Source: an uncultured Acetatifactor sp. (GTDB lineage: Bacteria; Bacillota; Clostridia; Lachnospirales; Lachnospiraceae). Taken from it: DNA of 64,000 bases. The stretch lies in assembly GCA_947629645.1 (NCBI GenBank), contig CANREV010000004.1:57578-121577 (forward strand), given 5' to 3'. Under the pieces are notes generated by a model that made no database searches, was not told the DNA's origin, and saw only the letters and a list, made by a program, of their open reading frames with translations. Below, piece after piece: positions 1 through 10,129 of this stretch. Position numbers and translations under genes: made by a program. Position 1 is the stretch's first letter, and the number at the start of each line of letters is the position of its first letter.

Positions 1-2061
1 ATGATAGATAGGAAGAAACTGATCGAAGGGCACGATCCGGTGCTGAAAAAGGTGGACAAAGAGTCCGCGCTGACGGTAGGAAACGGCGAGCTGGCGTTTA
101 CGGCGGATATTACGGGAATGCAGACATTGTATGAGGAGTACGATGTTCTGCCGCTGTGCACCATGTCCCAGTGGGGATGGCATACCAAACCTGTGAGTGA
201 AGAGAGGTACGAGTACACGCTGGACGACCTTGTGATGACGGAGTACGATGTCTGTGACGGCAGACATGTGAAGTATGCCAAGAAAGAATTTGCGGGAAAC
301 GAGGAAGTCTATCAATGGCTGAGAAAGAACCCTCACCGTCTGAATCTGGCGAGGATCGGTTTCTTATATCAAGGGGAAAAAATCGGTTCACAGCAGCTGA
401 CGGATATCTGTCAGGAACTGAAATTATATGAAGGAGTTTTGGAGAGTAGTTTTTTTCTGCAGGGAATTCCCTGTAAAGTAAAGACTGTCTGTCATAATCA
501 GGGGAAAGACCAGCTGGCTTTTCTGGTGGAAAGTCCGGCATTGTCAGACGCCAGCCTGACAGTGGCTATCCGTTTCCCCTATGGTTCTCCGGATATCACC
601 GCTTCTAACTGGAACGCGGAAGAACTGCATACAACAGAGGTTTTGAACAAGACGGAAAAGAACATCCTTCTCAAGAGGCAGCTCGACAGAGATACCTATT
701 TTGTGGCGATTTCCGCAAGCGGACAGATCATGGCCGGACCCGGAGCACATGAGGTTACAGTGCGGGGAGAAGGCGGCCGCCTGGAACTTGCCCTGGCGTT
801 TTATGAGAAAGAGGGCGGCTGGGAGACGGCTCCCGCCGAGACGCCTCAGCAGATTCTGAATGCAGGCCGTCAGGGTTGGAAAGCGTTCTGGGAAAAGGGC
901 GGCATCATCCGCCTGAACCAGAGCAAAGACGCGAGAGCCTGGGAGCTGGAGCGCAGGATCATTCTTTCCCAATATCTGATGGCGGTAAATTCCAGCGGCT
1001 CCACGCCGCCTCAGGAGACAGGGCTGATCTGCAACAGCTGGTATGGGAAAATGCACCTTGAAATGTATCTCTGGCACTGTGCATGGCTGCCGCTTTGGAA
1101 CCAGTGCGATCTGCTGGAGCGGAGTTTAAAATGGTATAAGCAGCATTTGCCGCAGGCAAGGGAGAATGCGGCCAGAAACGGTTACAAGGGCGCCAGATGG
1201 CCCAAGATGATCGCGGTGGAGGGGATTGACGCGCCTTCTAAGATCGCCACTCTTTTGGTGTGGCAGCAGCCTCATATTATTTATATGATGGAGATGCAGT
1301 ACCGCAATATTAAGAAACGGCAGTTTTTGGAGGAATACTGGCCCGTGGTGGAGGAAACGGCACAGTTCATGGTGGATTTTGTAGTGTGGAACGAAGAGCA
1401 TGGCTGTTATGACATCCCCGCGCCGGTGATTCCCGTACAGGAGTGCCACAGAGAGACTGATACGCTGAATCCGGCTTTCGAGGTGGAATACTGGTGTGTG
1501 ACGCTGCGCATTGCGGCGGAATGGGCCGGACGATTGAATAAGAAGCCGGACGAGAAATGGCTGGAGGTGGCGGAACATATGGCGGGGTTGACGCAGCAGG
1601 ACGGCGTTTATCTGGCGCATGAGAAATGTCCCGCAACCTACACGGAGTTTAATAAAGATCATCCTTCCATGCTGGGGGCTTACGGCCTGATCGACAGCGG
1701 CCGTATCGATAAAGAAGTCATGAGAAACAGTCTCCATCTGGTGGAAAAATGCTGGCAATATCCCACGCTTTGGGGCTGGGATTTCGCATTGATGGCTATG
1801 ACCGCCGTAAGGCTGGATGAGCCTGAGATGGCCATCGATCTATTGCTTAAAGATACGCTGAAAAACTGCTATCTGGCAAGCGGAAACAATATGCAGATCA
1901 GCCGGAAGGATTTGCCTCTGTATCTGCCCGGAAACGGTTCTCTGCTCCTTGCGGCAGCCATCATGACGGCAGGATATGAGGGATGCGGCAGGGAGCTGCC
2001 CGGTTTCCCGAAAGACGGAAACTGGACGGTGGAGTATGAGAATATCCAGCCGCTGCCATAA
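1..2061 (+). CDS. six-hairpin (alpha/alpha)6 family glycosidase, family not assigned
   Basis: A 686-residue protein with no signal peptide, so probably cytoplasmic. The N-terminal ~250 residues look like a beta-sandwich. The remainder is rich in Trp and aromatic helices (for example WHCAWLPLW near residue 360) and ends with a YLPGNGSLLLAAA-type helix, as in GH65/GH95-like six-hairpin glycosidases. It is followed by a GH28 pectinase, and a KDG kinase lies 6 kb downstream, so it probably acts on an oligosaccharide from pectin or a related plant polymer. The ATG is base 1 of the window, so the ribosome binding site cannot be checked and the true start may lie upstream. The substrate and exact CAZy family are not determined. 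Confidence 0.7.
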   Translation: MIDRKKLIEGHDPVLKKVDKESALTVGNGELAFTADITGMQTLYEEYDVLPLCTMSQWGWHTKPVSEERYEYTLDDLVMTEYDVCDGRHVKYAKKEFAGNEEVYQWLRKNPHRLNLARIGFLYQGEKIGSQQLTDICQELKLYEGVLESSFFLQGIPCKVKTVCHNQGKDQLAFLVESPALSDASLTVAIRFPYGSPDITASNWNAEELHTTEVLNKTEKNILLKRQLDRDTYFVAISASGQIMAGPGAHEVTVRGEGGRLELALAFYEKEGGWETAPAETPQQILNAGRQGWKAFWEKGGIIRLNQSKDARAWELERRIILSQYLMAVNSSGSTPPQETGLICNSWYGKMHLEMYLWHCAWLPLWNQCDLLERSLKWYKQHLPQARENAARNGYKGARWPKMIAVEGIDAPSKIATLLVWQQPHIIYMMEMQYRNIKKRQFLEEYWPVVEETAQFMVDFVVWNEEHGCYDIPAPVIPVQECHRETDTLNPAFEVEYWCVTLRIAAEWAGRLNKKPDEKWLEVAEHMAGLTQQDGVYLAHEKCPATYTEFNKDHPSMLGAYGLIDSGRIDKEVMRNSLHLVEKCWQYPTLWGWDFALMAMTAVRLDEPEMAIDLLLKDTLKNCYLASGNNMQISRKDLPLYLPGNGSLLLAAAIMTAGYEGCGRELPGFPKDGNWTVEYENIQPLP

Positions 2062-2260
2062 CAGGCGCCAAATTGCCTCGGCGGGCGGCATTGCTGCGAC
2101 AGGAGCCAGATCAGCGGAACCGGACAGCGTTATCAAAACAGGCGCCAAATTGCCTCGGCGGGCGGCATTGCTGCGATAAGAGCCGGATCGGCGAACCGGA
2201 CAGCATTATCAAAACAGGCGACAAATTGCCTCGGCGGGCGGCATTGTCAAAACAGACGCC
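2060..2260. repeat. intergenic tandem repeat, ~77-bp unit, about 2.6 copies
   Basis: Units begin with AACAGGCGMCAAATTGCC at 2060, 2137 and 2213, giving periods of 77 and 76. The third copy is cut short and runs into a partial fourth start near 2250 (AACAGACGCC). The array starts at the stop codon of the glycosidase gene and ends about 40 bases before the GH28 start. It keeps the GH28 frame open upstream, which creates a false N-terminal extension. It is best regarded as non-coding. Confidence 0.85.
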
Positions 2261-2303
2261 GGATTATAAAAATCAATTCAAACTCACAGCGGGAGGTTCA
2301 GGT

Positions 2304-3683
2304 ATGAAATCAGTGGATGTAAAGCTTCCGGAAATTCCGGAAAGGCAGTTTTTGATTACGGAGTATGGCGCTGTGCCGAATGGAAAGACGTCCAATACAA
2401 AGGCCATTGCGGCAGCTATAGAGGCGGCTTCCCAGGCGGGAGGCGGCACGGTGGTGATTCCTGCGGGAGTGTGGCTCACAGGCCCCATCGAGTTAAAATC
2501 AAATATTAATCTCCATGCGCAGAGGGGCGCGCTGATCTGCTTTGACAAAAATCCCGAAGAATATCCGGTCTTTCTGGCAGATTACGAGGGACAGCCCCGC
2601 ATCCGCACCGTATCCCCCATCCACGCCAGAGAGGCGGAGAATATCGCCATCACAGGGCAGGGAATTTTTGACGGCAACGGGCAGCTGTGGCGTCCTTTGA
2701 AGGAAGTCAAGGTGACAAAAAAACAGTGGCAGCAGTGCCTGGAAAAATCTCCTTATGTGATAAAGGGAAACGAGGGCGGTATCTGGATGCCAACGGAATC
2801 CATCTATAAAGGCGCCGTGTCCGGCGAGCCCGATGTGCTTTCACCGGATGCGGATATAGAAGCGGCGTTAAAGAAAGCGGCGGAATGTTACGACTATTAC
2901 CGCCCTGTCATGGTCAGCATTGTAAAGTGTGACCGGGTATTGATCGAAGGCGTTACCCTGCAGAATTCTCCCGCGTGGAACGTACACCCGCTGTTTACTA
3001 CCAATCTGACCATCCGCAATGCCAACATCAGAAATCCCTACTACGCCCAGAATGGCGATGGGCTGGATCTGGAATCCTGCAGCAGAGTACACATTCACGA
3101 TGTGCAGTTTGACGTGGGAGACGATGCGATCTGCATGAAATCGGGGAAGAACGCGGTGGCGAGAAAGATTCCCGTGCCTACCGAGGACGTATACATCCAT
3201 GACTGCGTGGTTTATCGCGGGCATGGAGGTTTTGTGGTAGGCAGCGAAATGTCCAGAGGTGTGCGGCGCGTCACGGTGGAGAACTGTACTTTTGTGGGAA
3301 CTGATGTGGGGATCCGCTTTAAGAGCGCGCCGGGCAGGGGCGGAGTAGTGGAAGATATCGATCTGAACAATATTTACATGACGGATATTGTCAATGAGGC
3401 AGTGATTTTCACCATGGGTTATGTGCTGTCAAACTCTGACGGTTCCGAAGATAAGAATCCCACGGAAACGCCTCGGGAAGATATCCCCGAATTTAAGAAT
3501 GTGAGAATGCGAAACATTAACTGCGTGGGCGCAAAACAGGCTGTCAGGATTGAGGGATTAAAGCAGCTTCCCATCCATGATCTTTTGTTCGAGGACTCTT
3601 ATTTTAAGGCGGAGAAAGGCTATACGGAAAGCTTCGCGGAAAATATCGTATGGAAGAATGTTGTGATCGAAGAGGGAGTATAA
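2304..3683 (+). CDS. glycoside hydrolase family 28 (polygalacturonase/exo-galacturonidase type)
   Basis: GH28 right-handed beta-helix enzymes hydrolyse galacturonosyl bonds in pectin. The four family signatures appear in order: NGDGLD near residue 250 (variant of NTDG), GDDAIC near 272 (catalytic Asp pair), GHGG near 306, and RFK near 335 (substrate carboxylate). The NGDG variant and the ~460-residue length fit exo-acting or oligogalacturonide enzymes. No signal peptide is seen, which suggests action on imported oligomers. The start is placed at the ATG preceded by GGGAGG at 2291-2296; the frame stays open to 2073 only through the tandem repeat. It ends 8 bases before pth. Confidence 0.9.
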   Translation: MKSVDVKLPEIPERQFLITEYGAVPNGKTSNTKAIAAAIEAASQAGGGTVVIPAGVWLTGPIELKSNINLHAQRGALICFDKNPEEYPVFLADYEGQPRIRTVSPIHAREAENIAITGQGIFDGNGQLWRPLKEVKVTKKQWQQCLEKSPYVIKGNEGGIWMPTESIYKGAVSGEPDVLSPDADIEAALKKAAECYDYYRPVMVSIVKCDRVLIEGVTLQNSPAWNVHPLFTTNLTIRNANIRNPYYAQNGDGLDLESCSRVHIHDVQFDVGDDAICMKSGKNAVARKIPVPTEDVYIHDCVVYRGHGGFVVGSEMSRGVRRVTVENCTFVGTDVGIRFKSAPGRGGVVEDIDLNNIYMTDIVNEAVIFTMGYVLSNSDGSEDKNPTETPREDIPEFKNVRMRNINCVGAKQAVRIEGLKQLPIHDLLFEDSYFKAEKGYTESFAENIVWKNVVIEEGV

Positions 3684-3691
3684 ATAAGCAG

Positions 3692-4261
3692 ATGTACCTG
3701 ATTGTAGGACTGGGGAACCCTGATAGCAGATATGAGAACACCAGACATAATATCGGTTTTGATGTTATTGATAAACTGTCCGAACAGGAAAACATCGGTC
3801 TGTTGGAAAAAAGGCACAAGGCGGTTTTAGGCAGGGGCATGATCGCGGGAGAGAAGTGCATTCTTGCCAAACCTCAGACCTATATGAACTTAAGCGGCGA
3901 GAGCGTGCGGGAGCTTCTGGACTATTATAAGATAGACGAGACGCGGGAACTGATCGTAATTTCCGATGATGTCAGCCTGGATGTGGGACAGCTTCGTATC
4001 CGCAAGAAGGGAAGCGCAGGAGGCCATAACGGGCTGAAGAATATTATCGCCCATCTGGGACATGACACTTTCATGCGTGTGAAGATGGGAGTGGGGGAAA
4101 AGCCCCAGGGCTGGGATCTGGCGGATTATGTTCTGGGGCGTTTTTCGCCACAGGAGCGCCGTATCATGGACGAAGCCGCAGAGCGTGCAGCAGATGCCAT
4201 CCGTATGATGATCAGTCAGGATGCGGACGCGGCGATGAATGAGTTTAACAGGAAAGCCTGA
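3692..4261 (+). CDS. pth: peptidyl-tRNA hydrolase
   Basis: Pth releases peptides from prematurely dropped peptidyl-tRNA. The 189-residue protein opens with the family start MYLIVGLGNP and has the NTRHNIGFD block with catalytic His, KPQTYMNLSG near residue 64, and GSAGGHNGLK near 108. The length is normal for the family. The start at MYLIVGL fits the family; the frame extends 14 codons upstream without support. It lies directly after GH28 and upstream of mfd, and the pth-mfd order is common in Firmicutes. Confidence 0.97.
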   Translation: MYLIVGLGNPDSRYENTRHNIGFDVIDKLSEQENIGLLEKRHKAVLGRGMIAGEKCILAKPQTYMNLSGESVRELLDYYKIDETRELIVISDDVSLDVGQLRIRKKGSAGGHNGLKNIIAHLGHDTFMRVKMGVGEKPQGWDLADYVLGRFSPQERRIMDEAAERAADAIRMMISQDADAAMNEFNRKA

Positions 4262-4316
4262 ATGACTGTCTGGTTTTTGCCTTACCGGGAGACTGCCTGG
4301 TAGAATGTGAGGAGAA

Positions 4317-7300
4317 ATGTACGCACTACTGGCTCCTTTGAAGGAGATTGCCGAGTTTGAAAGTATCCGGAAATCCCTGACCGGGAAAAACACAATGGCG
4401 GCGCTGACCGGATGCGTGGATTCCCAGAAGCTGCATATGATTTATGGACTCAGCGATGGCTTGAAATGTAAAGTCATCGTTACTTATAATGATTTAAAAG
4501 CGAAAGAATTGTTCGAGGAGTACAAATTTTATGACAGAAATGTCATGTTGTATCCGGCCAAGGACCTGATCTTTTTTCAGGCTGATATCCACGGAAACCA
4601 GCTGGTGCGGGAGCGGGTGAAGACGCTTCGCCGTCTGATGGAAAAAAAACCGCTTACCATCGTCACTACTTACGCCGCGCTGATGACGCCCCAGGCGGTG
4701 TGGGACGAGGAAAAAGATATCGTGAAGGTGGAGAAGGGCGGCGTGCTTTTGGAGAAAGAACTGACCCGCCGTCTGGTGGCCATGGGGTATGAGAACAATT
4801 ATCAGGTGGAGAGCGCCGGACAGTTTTCCATCCGAGGCGGCATTATCGATGTGTTTGACCTGACGGAGGAAAATCCTTACCGCATTGAGCTGTGGGGGGA
4901 CGAGGTGGAGTCCATCCGCAGCTTTGATGTGCTCAGTCAGCGCTCCATTGAAAAACTGGAGAGTATCTCCATCTTTCCCGCTACGGAATTCGTGCTGGAC
5001 GAGGACAGGATCCGGGCGGGACTTAAGAAACTGGAGCAGGAGGCAAAAGCGCGGGAAGCTTATTTTGGCGACTGTCATAAGCCGGAAGAGGCGCACCGGA
5101 TCGCCGTCCAGGTAAAGGAACTGCGGGAACAGCTTCTGGAGTTTCAAAGTAAGGTGAATCTGGAGAGTTATATCCGGTATTTCTATGAGGATACGGTGAC
5201 GCTGCCGCAGCTTTTGACGGCTCTGGGGAATCCTGTGTTTTTCCTGGAGGAACCCGCCCGCCTGAAAGAACAGGCGGAGGCGGTGGAACTGGAGTTTCGG
5301 GAAAGCATGATCCAACGGGCGGAAAAAGGATATATCCTGCCTGCTCAGATGAATCTGCTCTACAGCGGAGAACAGGTGGCCGCTGCCTTGTCGGAGGGAA
5401 GCATAGTGACCGTTTCCACCTTGGAAAACAGGAAAGGGTATTTTAAACCGGAGAGAAAACTGGATGCGGCGGCGCGAAATATCGCTTCCTATAATAACAG
5501 TTTTGAAGCCCTGGTGAAAGATCTGAAACAGTTCCGCAAAAAGGGGTACAGAGTTCTTTTGCTCTCCGGCTCCCGCACCAGGGCAAAGAGACTTGCGGAA
5601 GATCTGCGGGACGAGGAGCTCACCGCCGTGTATACGGAGGATCCTTTCCGCACCGTGCAGCCGGGAGAGATCGTCACTTATTACGGCCATGTGGGAAAAG
5701 GTTTTGAATATCCGCTGTTAAAATTTGTGGTGTTGTCCGAAACGGATATTTTTGGCGCGGAAAAGAAAAAGAAGAAAGCCGGAAAGCTGTATCACGGCCA
5801 GAAGATCAAAGATTTTAACGAGTTGAAGGTTGGCGATTATGTGGTCCATGAGACTCATGGATTGGGCATCTACCGGGGCATAGAGAAGGTGGAGGCAGAC
5901 AAGGTCGTCAAAGACTATATGAAGATAGAGTATCGGGATGGAGGTATTCTCTATGTCCTCGCCACCGGTCTGGACGTTATTCAGAAATATGCTTCCGCCG
6001 ATGCCAAAAAGCCAAGGCTGAATAAACTGGGGACCAAAGAGTGGGAGCGCACTAAGACCAAAGTGCGAAGCGCGGTAGACGAAGTGGCGAAAGATCTGGT
6101 GGAGCTGTATGCCGTAAGGCAGCAGAGCAAGGGTTATGTCTACGGTAAGGATACAGTGTGGCAGAAAGAGTTCGAGGAAATGTTTCCTTTTGAGGAGACG
6201 GAGGATCAGCTTGCGGCCATTGCCGATACCAAAGCGGATATGGAGAGTACAAAGATCATGGACCGGCTGATCTGCGGCGATGTGGGTTACGGCAAGACGG
6301 AGATCGCAATACGGGCCGCTTTTAAGGCGGTTCAGGAGGGGAAACAGGTGGTATATCTGGTACCTACCACCATTTTGGCGCAGCAGCATTATAATACCTT
6401 TGTCCAGAGGATGAAAGATTTCCCTGTCACTATCCATTTAATGAGTCGTTTCCGCACAGCGGCGGAAATCAAAAAGACCATCTCAGAGCTTCAGAAGGGT
6501 TTGGTGGATATTGTGATCGGTACCCACCGCGTGTTGTCCGATGATGTGAAATTTAAGGATCTGGGACTGCTCATCATCGATGAGGAACAGCGTTTCGGAG
6601 TAGCCCACAAAGAAAAGATCAAAAAGTTAAAGGAAAACGTGGATGTACTTACACTGACCGCTACCCCCATCCCCAGGACGCTTCATATGAGCCTGGTCGG
6701 CATCCGGGACATGAGCGTTCTGGAGGAGGCGCCGGAGGATAGGCTTCCCATCCAGACTTTCGTGTGTGAATACAATGAGGAACTGGTGCGGGAAGCGATC
6801 TCCAGAGAACTGGCAAGAAACGGACAGGTCTATTATGTCTATAACCGTGTCAACAACATTGCCGATGTTACATCCCAGATCGCTAAGCTGGTGCCGGAGG
6901 CGGTGGTGGCTTTCGCCCACGGACAGATGAATGAGCGCGAACTGGAGCGGATCATGTTCGACTTTATCAACGGTGAGATCGATGTGCTGGTCTCCACCAC
7001 CATTATCGAGACGGGACTGGATATCTCCAATGTCAACACCATGATCATACACGATTCCGACAATTTAGGCCTTTCCCAGCTATACCAGCTAAGGGGCCGG
7101 GTGGGGCGCTCCAACCGCACGGCGTACGCGTTTTTGATGTATAAGCGGGATAAGATGCTCAAGGAAGTGGCGGAGAAACGTCTGGAAGCCATACGGGAAT
7201 TTACGGATCTGGGCAGCGGGTTTAAGATCGCTATGAGAGATCTGGAGATCCGCGGCGCGGGGAATCTTTTGGGGATGCGCCAGCACGGCCACATGGAGGC

Positions 7301-7850
7301 GGTTGGATACGACCTTTACTGTAAAATGCTCAATGAGGCGGTGCGGACTTTAAAGGGTGTGAAGGTGGAAACGGATTTTGCCACGCTCATCGATCTGGAT
7401 GTGGACGCTTTCATCCCTGATACATATATTGTAAACGAAGTGCAGAAACTGGATATTTACAAGAGGATCGCAGGCATTGAAAACGCCAGGGAGCGGGACG
7501 ACATGAAAGACGAGCTGCTGGACCGCTTCGGCGATATTCCGAAATCCGTGGACAATCTGCTGCGGATCGCGCTGATCCGTGTGGCGGCCCACGGACTATA
7601 CATGACGGAAGTGAAGGGAAAAAACGGCAGGATCATATTTACTTTCCGGCCGGACGCCGGGATCGACCCCGCGGGAATCCCGGGACTTTTGAAAAAATAC
7701 GGGCGGGATCTGGCTTTTACCGCCTACGGGAATCCGTTTTTTACCTACAAATACAAAAAGACCGAATTGGTGGAGACGGACGCGGAACTTCTGCTCGATA
7801 AGGCGGAGGAACTGCTGGAAGATTTTAAGGGAGTTTTATTACCCTTATAA
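4317..7850 (+). CDS. mfd: transcription-repair coupling factor Mfd
   Basis: Mfd is an ATP-driven DNA translocase that removes RNA polymerase stalled at lesions and recruits UvrA. At 1177 residues it is full length. In order it shows the N-terminal UvrB-homology modules, a CarD-like polymerase-interacting domain near residues 500-570 ([16 protein letters not shown]), Walker A GDVGYGKT near 654, the DEEQ box near 750, RecG-like helicase motifs with QLRGRVGRS near 925, and a C-terminal TRCF domain. The start has GAGGAG just upstream. A 13-bp hairpin followed by T5 lies immediately after the stop. Confidence 0.97.
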   Translation: MYALLAPLKEIAEFESIRKSLTGKNTMAALTGCVDSQKLHMIYGLSDGLKCKVIVTYNDLKAKELFEEYKFYDRNVMLYPAKDLIFFQADIHGNQLVRERVKTLRRLMEKKPLTIVTTYAALMTPQAVWDEEKDIVKVEKGGVLLEKELTRRLVAMGYENNYQVESAGQFSIRGGIIDVFDLTEENPYRIELWGDEVESIRSFDVLSQRSIEKLESISIFPATEFVLDEDRIRAGLKKLEQEAKAREAYFGDCHKPEEAHRIAVQVKELREQLLEFQSKVNLESYIRYFYEDTVTLPQLLTALGNPVFFLEEPARLKEQAEAVELEFRESMIQRAEKGYILPAQMNLLYSGEQVAAALSEGSIVTVSTLENRKGYFKPERKLDAAARNIASYNNSFEALVKDLKQFRKKGYRVLLLSGSRTRAKRLAEDLRDEELTAVYTEDPFRTVQPGEIVTYYGHVGKGFEYPLLKFVVLSETDIFGAEKKKKKAGKLYHGQKIKDFNELKVGDYVVHETHGLGIYRGIEKVEADKVVKDYMKIEYRDGGILYVLATGLDVIQKYASADAKKPRLNKLGTKEWERTKTKVRSAVDEVAKDLVELYAVRQQSKGYVYGKDTVWQKEFEEMFPFEETEDQLAAIADTKADMESTKIMDRLICGDVGYGKTEIAIRAAFKAVQEGKQVVYLVPTTILAQQHYNTFVQRMKDFPVTIHLMSRFRTAAEIKKTISELQKGLVDIVIGTHRVLSDDVKFKDLGLLIIDEEQRFGVAHKEKIKKLKENVDVLTLTATPIPRTLHMSLVGIRDMSVLEEAPEDRLPIQTFVCEYNEELVREAISRELARNGQVYYVYNRVNNIADVTSQIAKLVPEAVVAFAHGQMNERELERIMFDFINGEIDVLVSTTIIETGLDISNVNTMIIHDSDNLGLSQLYQLRGRVGRSNRTAYAFLMYKRDKMLKEVAEKRLEAIREFTDLGSGFKIAMRDLEIRGAGNLLGMRQHGHMEAVGYDLYCKMLNEAVRTLKGVKVETDFATLIDLDVDAFIPDTYIVNEVQKLDIYKRIAGIENARERDDMKDELLDRFGDIPKSVDNLLRIALIRVAAHGLYMTEVKGKNGRIIFTFRPDAGIDPAGIPGLLKKYGRDLAFTAYGNPFFTYKYKKTELVETDAELLLDKAEELLEDFKGVLLPL

Positions 7851-7856
7851 AATGAT

Positions 7857-7905
7857 ACCTTCTATTCAGAACAAGGCAGACAAGCGCTGAATAGGAGGTA
7901 TTTTT
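7857..7905 (+). terminator. mfd terminator-like hairpin whose right arm contains the next gene's Shine-Dalgarno
   Basis: Arms 7857-7869 and 7887-7900 pair over 13 bp with one bulge and are followed by TTTTT. The right arm ends in TAGGAGGTA, which is also the ribosome binding site of the small ORF starting at 7906. The element can act as an intrinsic terminator and can also hide the RBS. Confidence 0.75.
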
Positions 7906-8016
7906 ATGAAAGGTTATCATACTGCAAACGGTTATATGGGACTGGTGGACGGCAGCTATATTTTATTTGCCAGCGAGGAAGATTACAGAGAGTATCTTAC
8001 GGACAGCGATGAATGA
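7906..8016 (+). CDS. 36-residue conserved-looking small protein
   Basis: Translation gives MKGYHTANGYMGLVDG, then SYILFASEEDYREYLTDSDE. It is acidic at the C-terminus, rich in Tyr and Gly, and has no membrane segment. Start support is strong (AGGAGGT with 5-base spacing). The style resembles very small Lachnospiraceae proteins of the same opening pattern, recalled from memory and not checked. The function is unknown. Its RBS is buried in the hairpin at 7857-7900, so translation of read-through mRNA should be low unless that structure is opened or bypassed. Confidence 0.7.
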   Translation: MKGYHTANGYMGLVDGSYILFASEEDYREYLTDSDE

Positions 8017-8042
8017 TTCCTCTCTTTTCTGTTAGGTATAAA

Positions 8043-8187
8043 TATGGTATAATGACCTTATTCAAGGACAGAGGTATCCATATCGTGAATGCGGAGTATT
8101 TATGGTATAACGGCCTTATTCAAGGTCGGAGGCATCCATACTGTGAATGCGGAGTATTTATGGTATAATGACCTTATTCGAGGCAGA
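8043..8187. repeat. intergenic tandem repeat, 58-bp unit, 2.5 copies, each with TATGGTATAA
   Basis: Copies start with TATGGTATAA at 8043, 8101 and 8159, an exact 58-base period. Each carries CCTTATTC and the full copies also carry GAATGCGGAGTATT. The first and third contain a perfect extended -10 (TGGTATAAT), so the array may hold duplicated promoters for the KDG kinase. The 21 bases from 8043 recur exactly on the minus strand at 32283-32303. The rest of 8190-8341 shows no gene. Confidence 0.85.
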
Positions 8188-8341
8188 TAGCGGCCGAATG
8201 TGTTCTGTGACTCTTGCGGCATTCGTCAAGTAAGCCATACTGACTTTATGCTCGCGCAGGCAACGGCACAAGGGCGGCCTTGCTGCACTGGCGCATTGCT
8301 CGCGGGAATCAACCAACATAAAAAGAAAGAGAGGGAAACAC

Positions 8342-9364
8342 ATGAAGAAAGAATTTGATTTGCTGTCATTGGGAGAGATCATGCTTCGTCTGTCGCCGCC
8401 GTCCAATGAGCGCATGACCAGAGGCGACACTTTCAGCAAGCAGGCGGGCGGCGCGGAGCTTAATTCCGCAACAGGCGCCGCCATGCTGGGACTTCGCTGC
8501 GGCATCATCTCCAAGCTTCCCGCAAACGATCTGGGAATGTATATTAAAAACCGTGTCCGTCTCTGCGGCGTCAGCGATGATTTTCTGGTGTATGACGAGG
8601 ATAAAGACGCGCGTCTGGGCGTATATTATTATGAGAGCGGCGCATATCCCCGAAAACCTCGTATCGTTTATGACAGAAAGAATACCTCCATCAATAAATT
8701 GTCCATCAATGATTATGATGAGAAAATTTTCGATTCCGCCCGTTGTTTCCACACCAGCGGGATCACTCTGGCATTGAGCCCCCAGCTTCGGGAGACGGCT
8801 ATTGAAATGATCAAAAGGTTTAAGGAGCACGGCACTATTATTTCTTTTGATGTGAATTTCCGAGGCAACCTTTGGAGCGGTCCGGAGGCAAAGGCATGCA
8901 TCGAAACCATTCTTCCCTATGTGGACATCTTTTTCTGCTCGGAGGAAACTGCCCGCCTGACCTTTTTGAAAGAGGGAGACGCCAAAAGCATTATGAAGAG
9001 CTTTACGAAGGACTTCCCGATCTCCATTGTGGCGTCTACCCAGCGTATTGTGCACAGCCCGAAGCGCCATACCTTTGGCTCCATCATCTACAGCGCAAAG
9101 GATGACACTTATTATGAGGAAGCTCCCTATGCGGATATCGAAGTGGTAGACCGGATCGGAAGCGGAGACGCGTATATCTCCGGTGTGCTCTACGGGCTTT
9201 TGGCTCATGAAGGAGATTACCAGAGGGCGCTGGAATACGGTAACGCTATCAGCTCTCTGAAAAATACCATTCCCGGAGATCTGCTCTCCACCGATCTGAA
9301 AGAGATCAACAGCATCATTAAAGAGCACAAATCCACCGGACGGGTATCGGAGATGGACCGATAG
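8342..9364 (+). CDS. kdgK: PfkB-family sugar kinase, probable 2-keto-3-deoxygluconate kinase
   Basis: A ribokinase/PfkB-fold kinase that would phosphorylate KDG, a product of pectin and hexuronate breakdown, before aldolase cleavage. It shows the N-terminal GE-x-M-x-R-L opening, the QAGGAELNSA substrate loop near residue 36, and the C-terminal GSGDAY anion-hole/catalytic Asp signature near residue 277. Length is 340 residues. AGAGAGGG precedes the start. The KDG assignment comes from the family look and the pectinase nearby; other PfkB sugars (fructose, 5-keto acids) are possible. Confidence 0.8.
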   Translation: MKKEFDLLSLGEIMLRLSPPSNERMTRGDTFSKQAGGAELNSATGAAMLGLRCGIISKLPANDLGMYIKNRVRLCGVSDDFLVYDEDKDARLGVYYYESGAYPRKPRIVYDRKNTSINKLSINDYDEKIFDSARCFHTSGITLALSPQLRETAIEMIKRFKEHGTIISFDVNFRGNLWSGPEAKACIETILPYVDIFFCSEETARLTFLKEGDAKSIMKSFTKDFPISIVASTQRIVHSPKRHTFGSIIYSAKDDTYYEEAPYADIEVVDRIGSGDAYISGVLYGLLAHEGDYQRALEYGNAISSLKNTIPGDLLSTDLKEINSIIKEHKSTGRVSEMDR

Positions 9365-9402
9365 GACGCGGCGCGGTTTTCTTTCGATGAATGAAGAAAC
9401 AT

Positions 9403-9431
9403 GTATAATTATCTTCCATTTACAAATACTA
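9403..9431 (+). promoter_or_regulatory. sigma-G-like promoter of spoVT
   Basis: GTATA at 9403-9407, 17 bases, then AATACTA at 9425-9431. This matches the forespore sigma-G pattern (GHATR, N17-18, CATWNTA) with one change in the -10. B. subtilis spoVT is sigma-G dependent, which agrees. Confidence 0.6.
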
Positions 9432-9474
9432 CAAAGGCGCTGGATGATGTGTATACGAAATGGAGGAAAAAAGC

Positions 9475-10020
9475 ATGAAAGCGACAGGTATCGTAAGAAG
9501 AATAGATGATCTGGGCAGGATCGTGATTCCCAAGGAGATCCGCAGGACGCTGCATATCAGAGAGTCCGACCCGTTAGAGATCTACACGGATAAAGAAGGG
9601 CAGGTAATTCTGAAGAAATACTCTCCCATCGGTGAGATGTCTACTTTTGCGAAGCAGTATGCAGAAAGCCTGGCACAGGTATCGGGACATGCGGCGTTGA
9701 TCGCGGACAGGGATCAGTTCATTGCGGCTGCGGGCGGTTACAAACAGATGGTAAACAAATCCGTGAGCAAGCAGCTGGACGAAAAGGTGCACAACAGAGA
9801 GACCGTTATGGCCGCTAAAGGCGACAGAAATTTTATTACGATTTGTGAGGAAGTCAACAATGATTACCAGCATGAGGCAATCACTCCTATCCTGTGTGAA
9901 GGAGATGTGATCGGGAGCGTGGTACTTTTGCAGAATGATAATAAGGCGCGTATGGGAGAAGTGGAACAGAAGCTTCTGCTCTCCGCGGCAGGCTTTCTTG
10001 GAAGACAGATGGAGCAGTAA
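9475..10020 (+). CDS. spoVT: stage V sporulation protein T, AbrB-type regulator
   Basis: SpoVT is a forespore transcription regulator that tunes sigma-G-dependent genes. The N-terminal ~50 residues form the swapped-hairpin DNA-binding domain (MKATGIVRRIDDLGR then IVIPKEIRRTL). The remainder is the GAF-like domain found only in SpoVT within the AbrB group. Length is 181 residues from the ATG that follows GGAGG; five extra upstream codons are ignored. A perfect hairpin overlaps the stop codon and acts as terminator. Its presence supports a spore-forming host. Confidence 0.95.
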   Translation: MKATGIVRRIDDLGRIVIPKEIRRTLHIRESDPLEIYTDKEGQVILKKYSPIGEMSTFAKQYAESLAQVSGHAALIADRDQFIAAAGGYKQMVNKSVSKQLDEKVHNRETVMAAKGDRNFITICEEVNNDYQHEAITPILCEGDVIGSVVLLQNDNKARMGEVEQKLLLSAAGFLGRQMEQ

Positions 10021-10037
10021 CTCCATCTGTCTTTTTA
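10003..10037 (+). terminator. spoVT terminator
   Basis: GACAGATGGAG (10004-10014) pairs perfectly with CTCCATCTGTC (10021-10031). The six-base loop contains the stop codon, and T5 follows. Confidence 0.85.
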
Positions 10038-10129
10038 AAGTACATGAAACCGCGAAGAATATGTCCCGGAACTTTAAGAAACGCACGGCGGCGCTTTCCA
10101 TAGCAGCCCGGTCGGAGAACGGAACGCGG

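Noticed and set aside
2073..2303. N-terminal extension of the GH28 protein
   Set aside because: It is the translation of the 77-bp repeat; a proper RBS and family-like start lie at 2304.
4494..5690. 398-codon minus-strand frame over mfd
   Set aside because: Shadow of a strongly supported gene; Leu/His/Gln-rich product typical of antisense frames.
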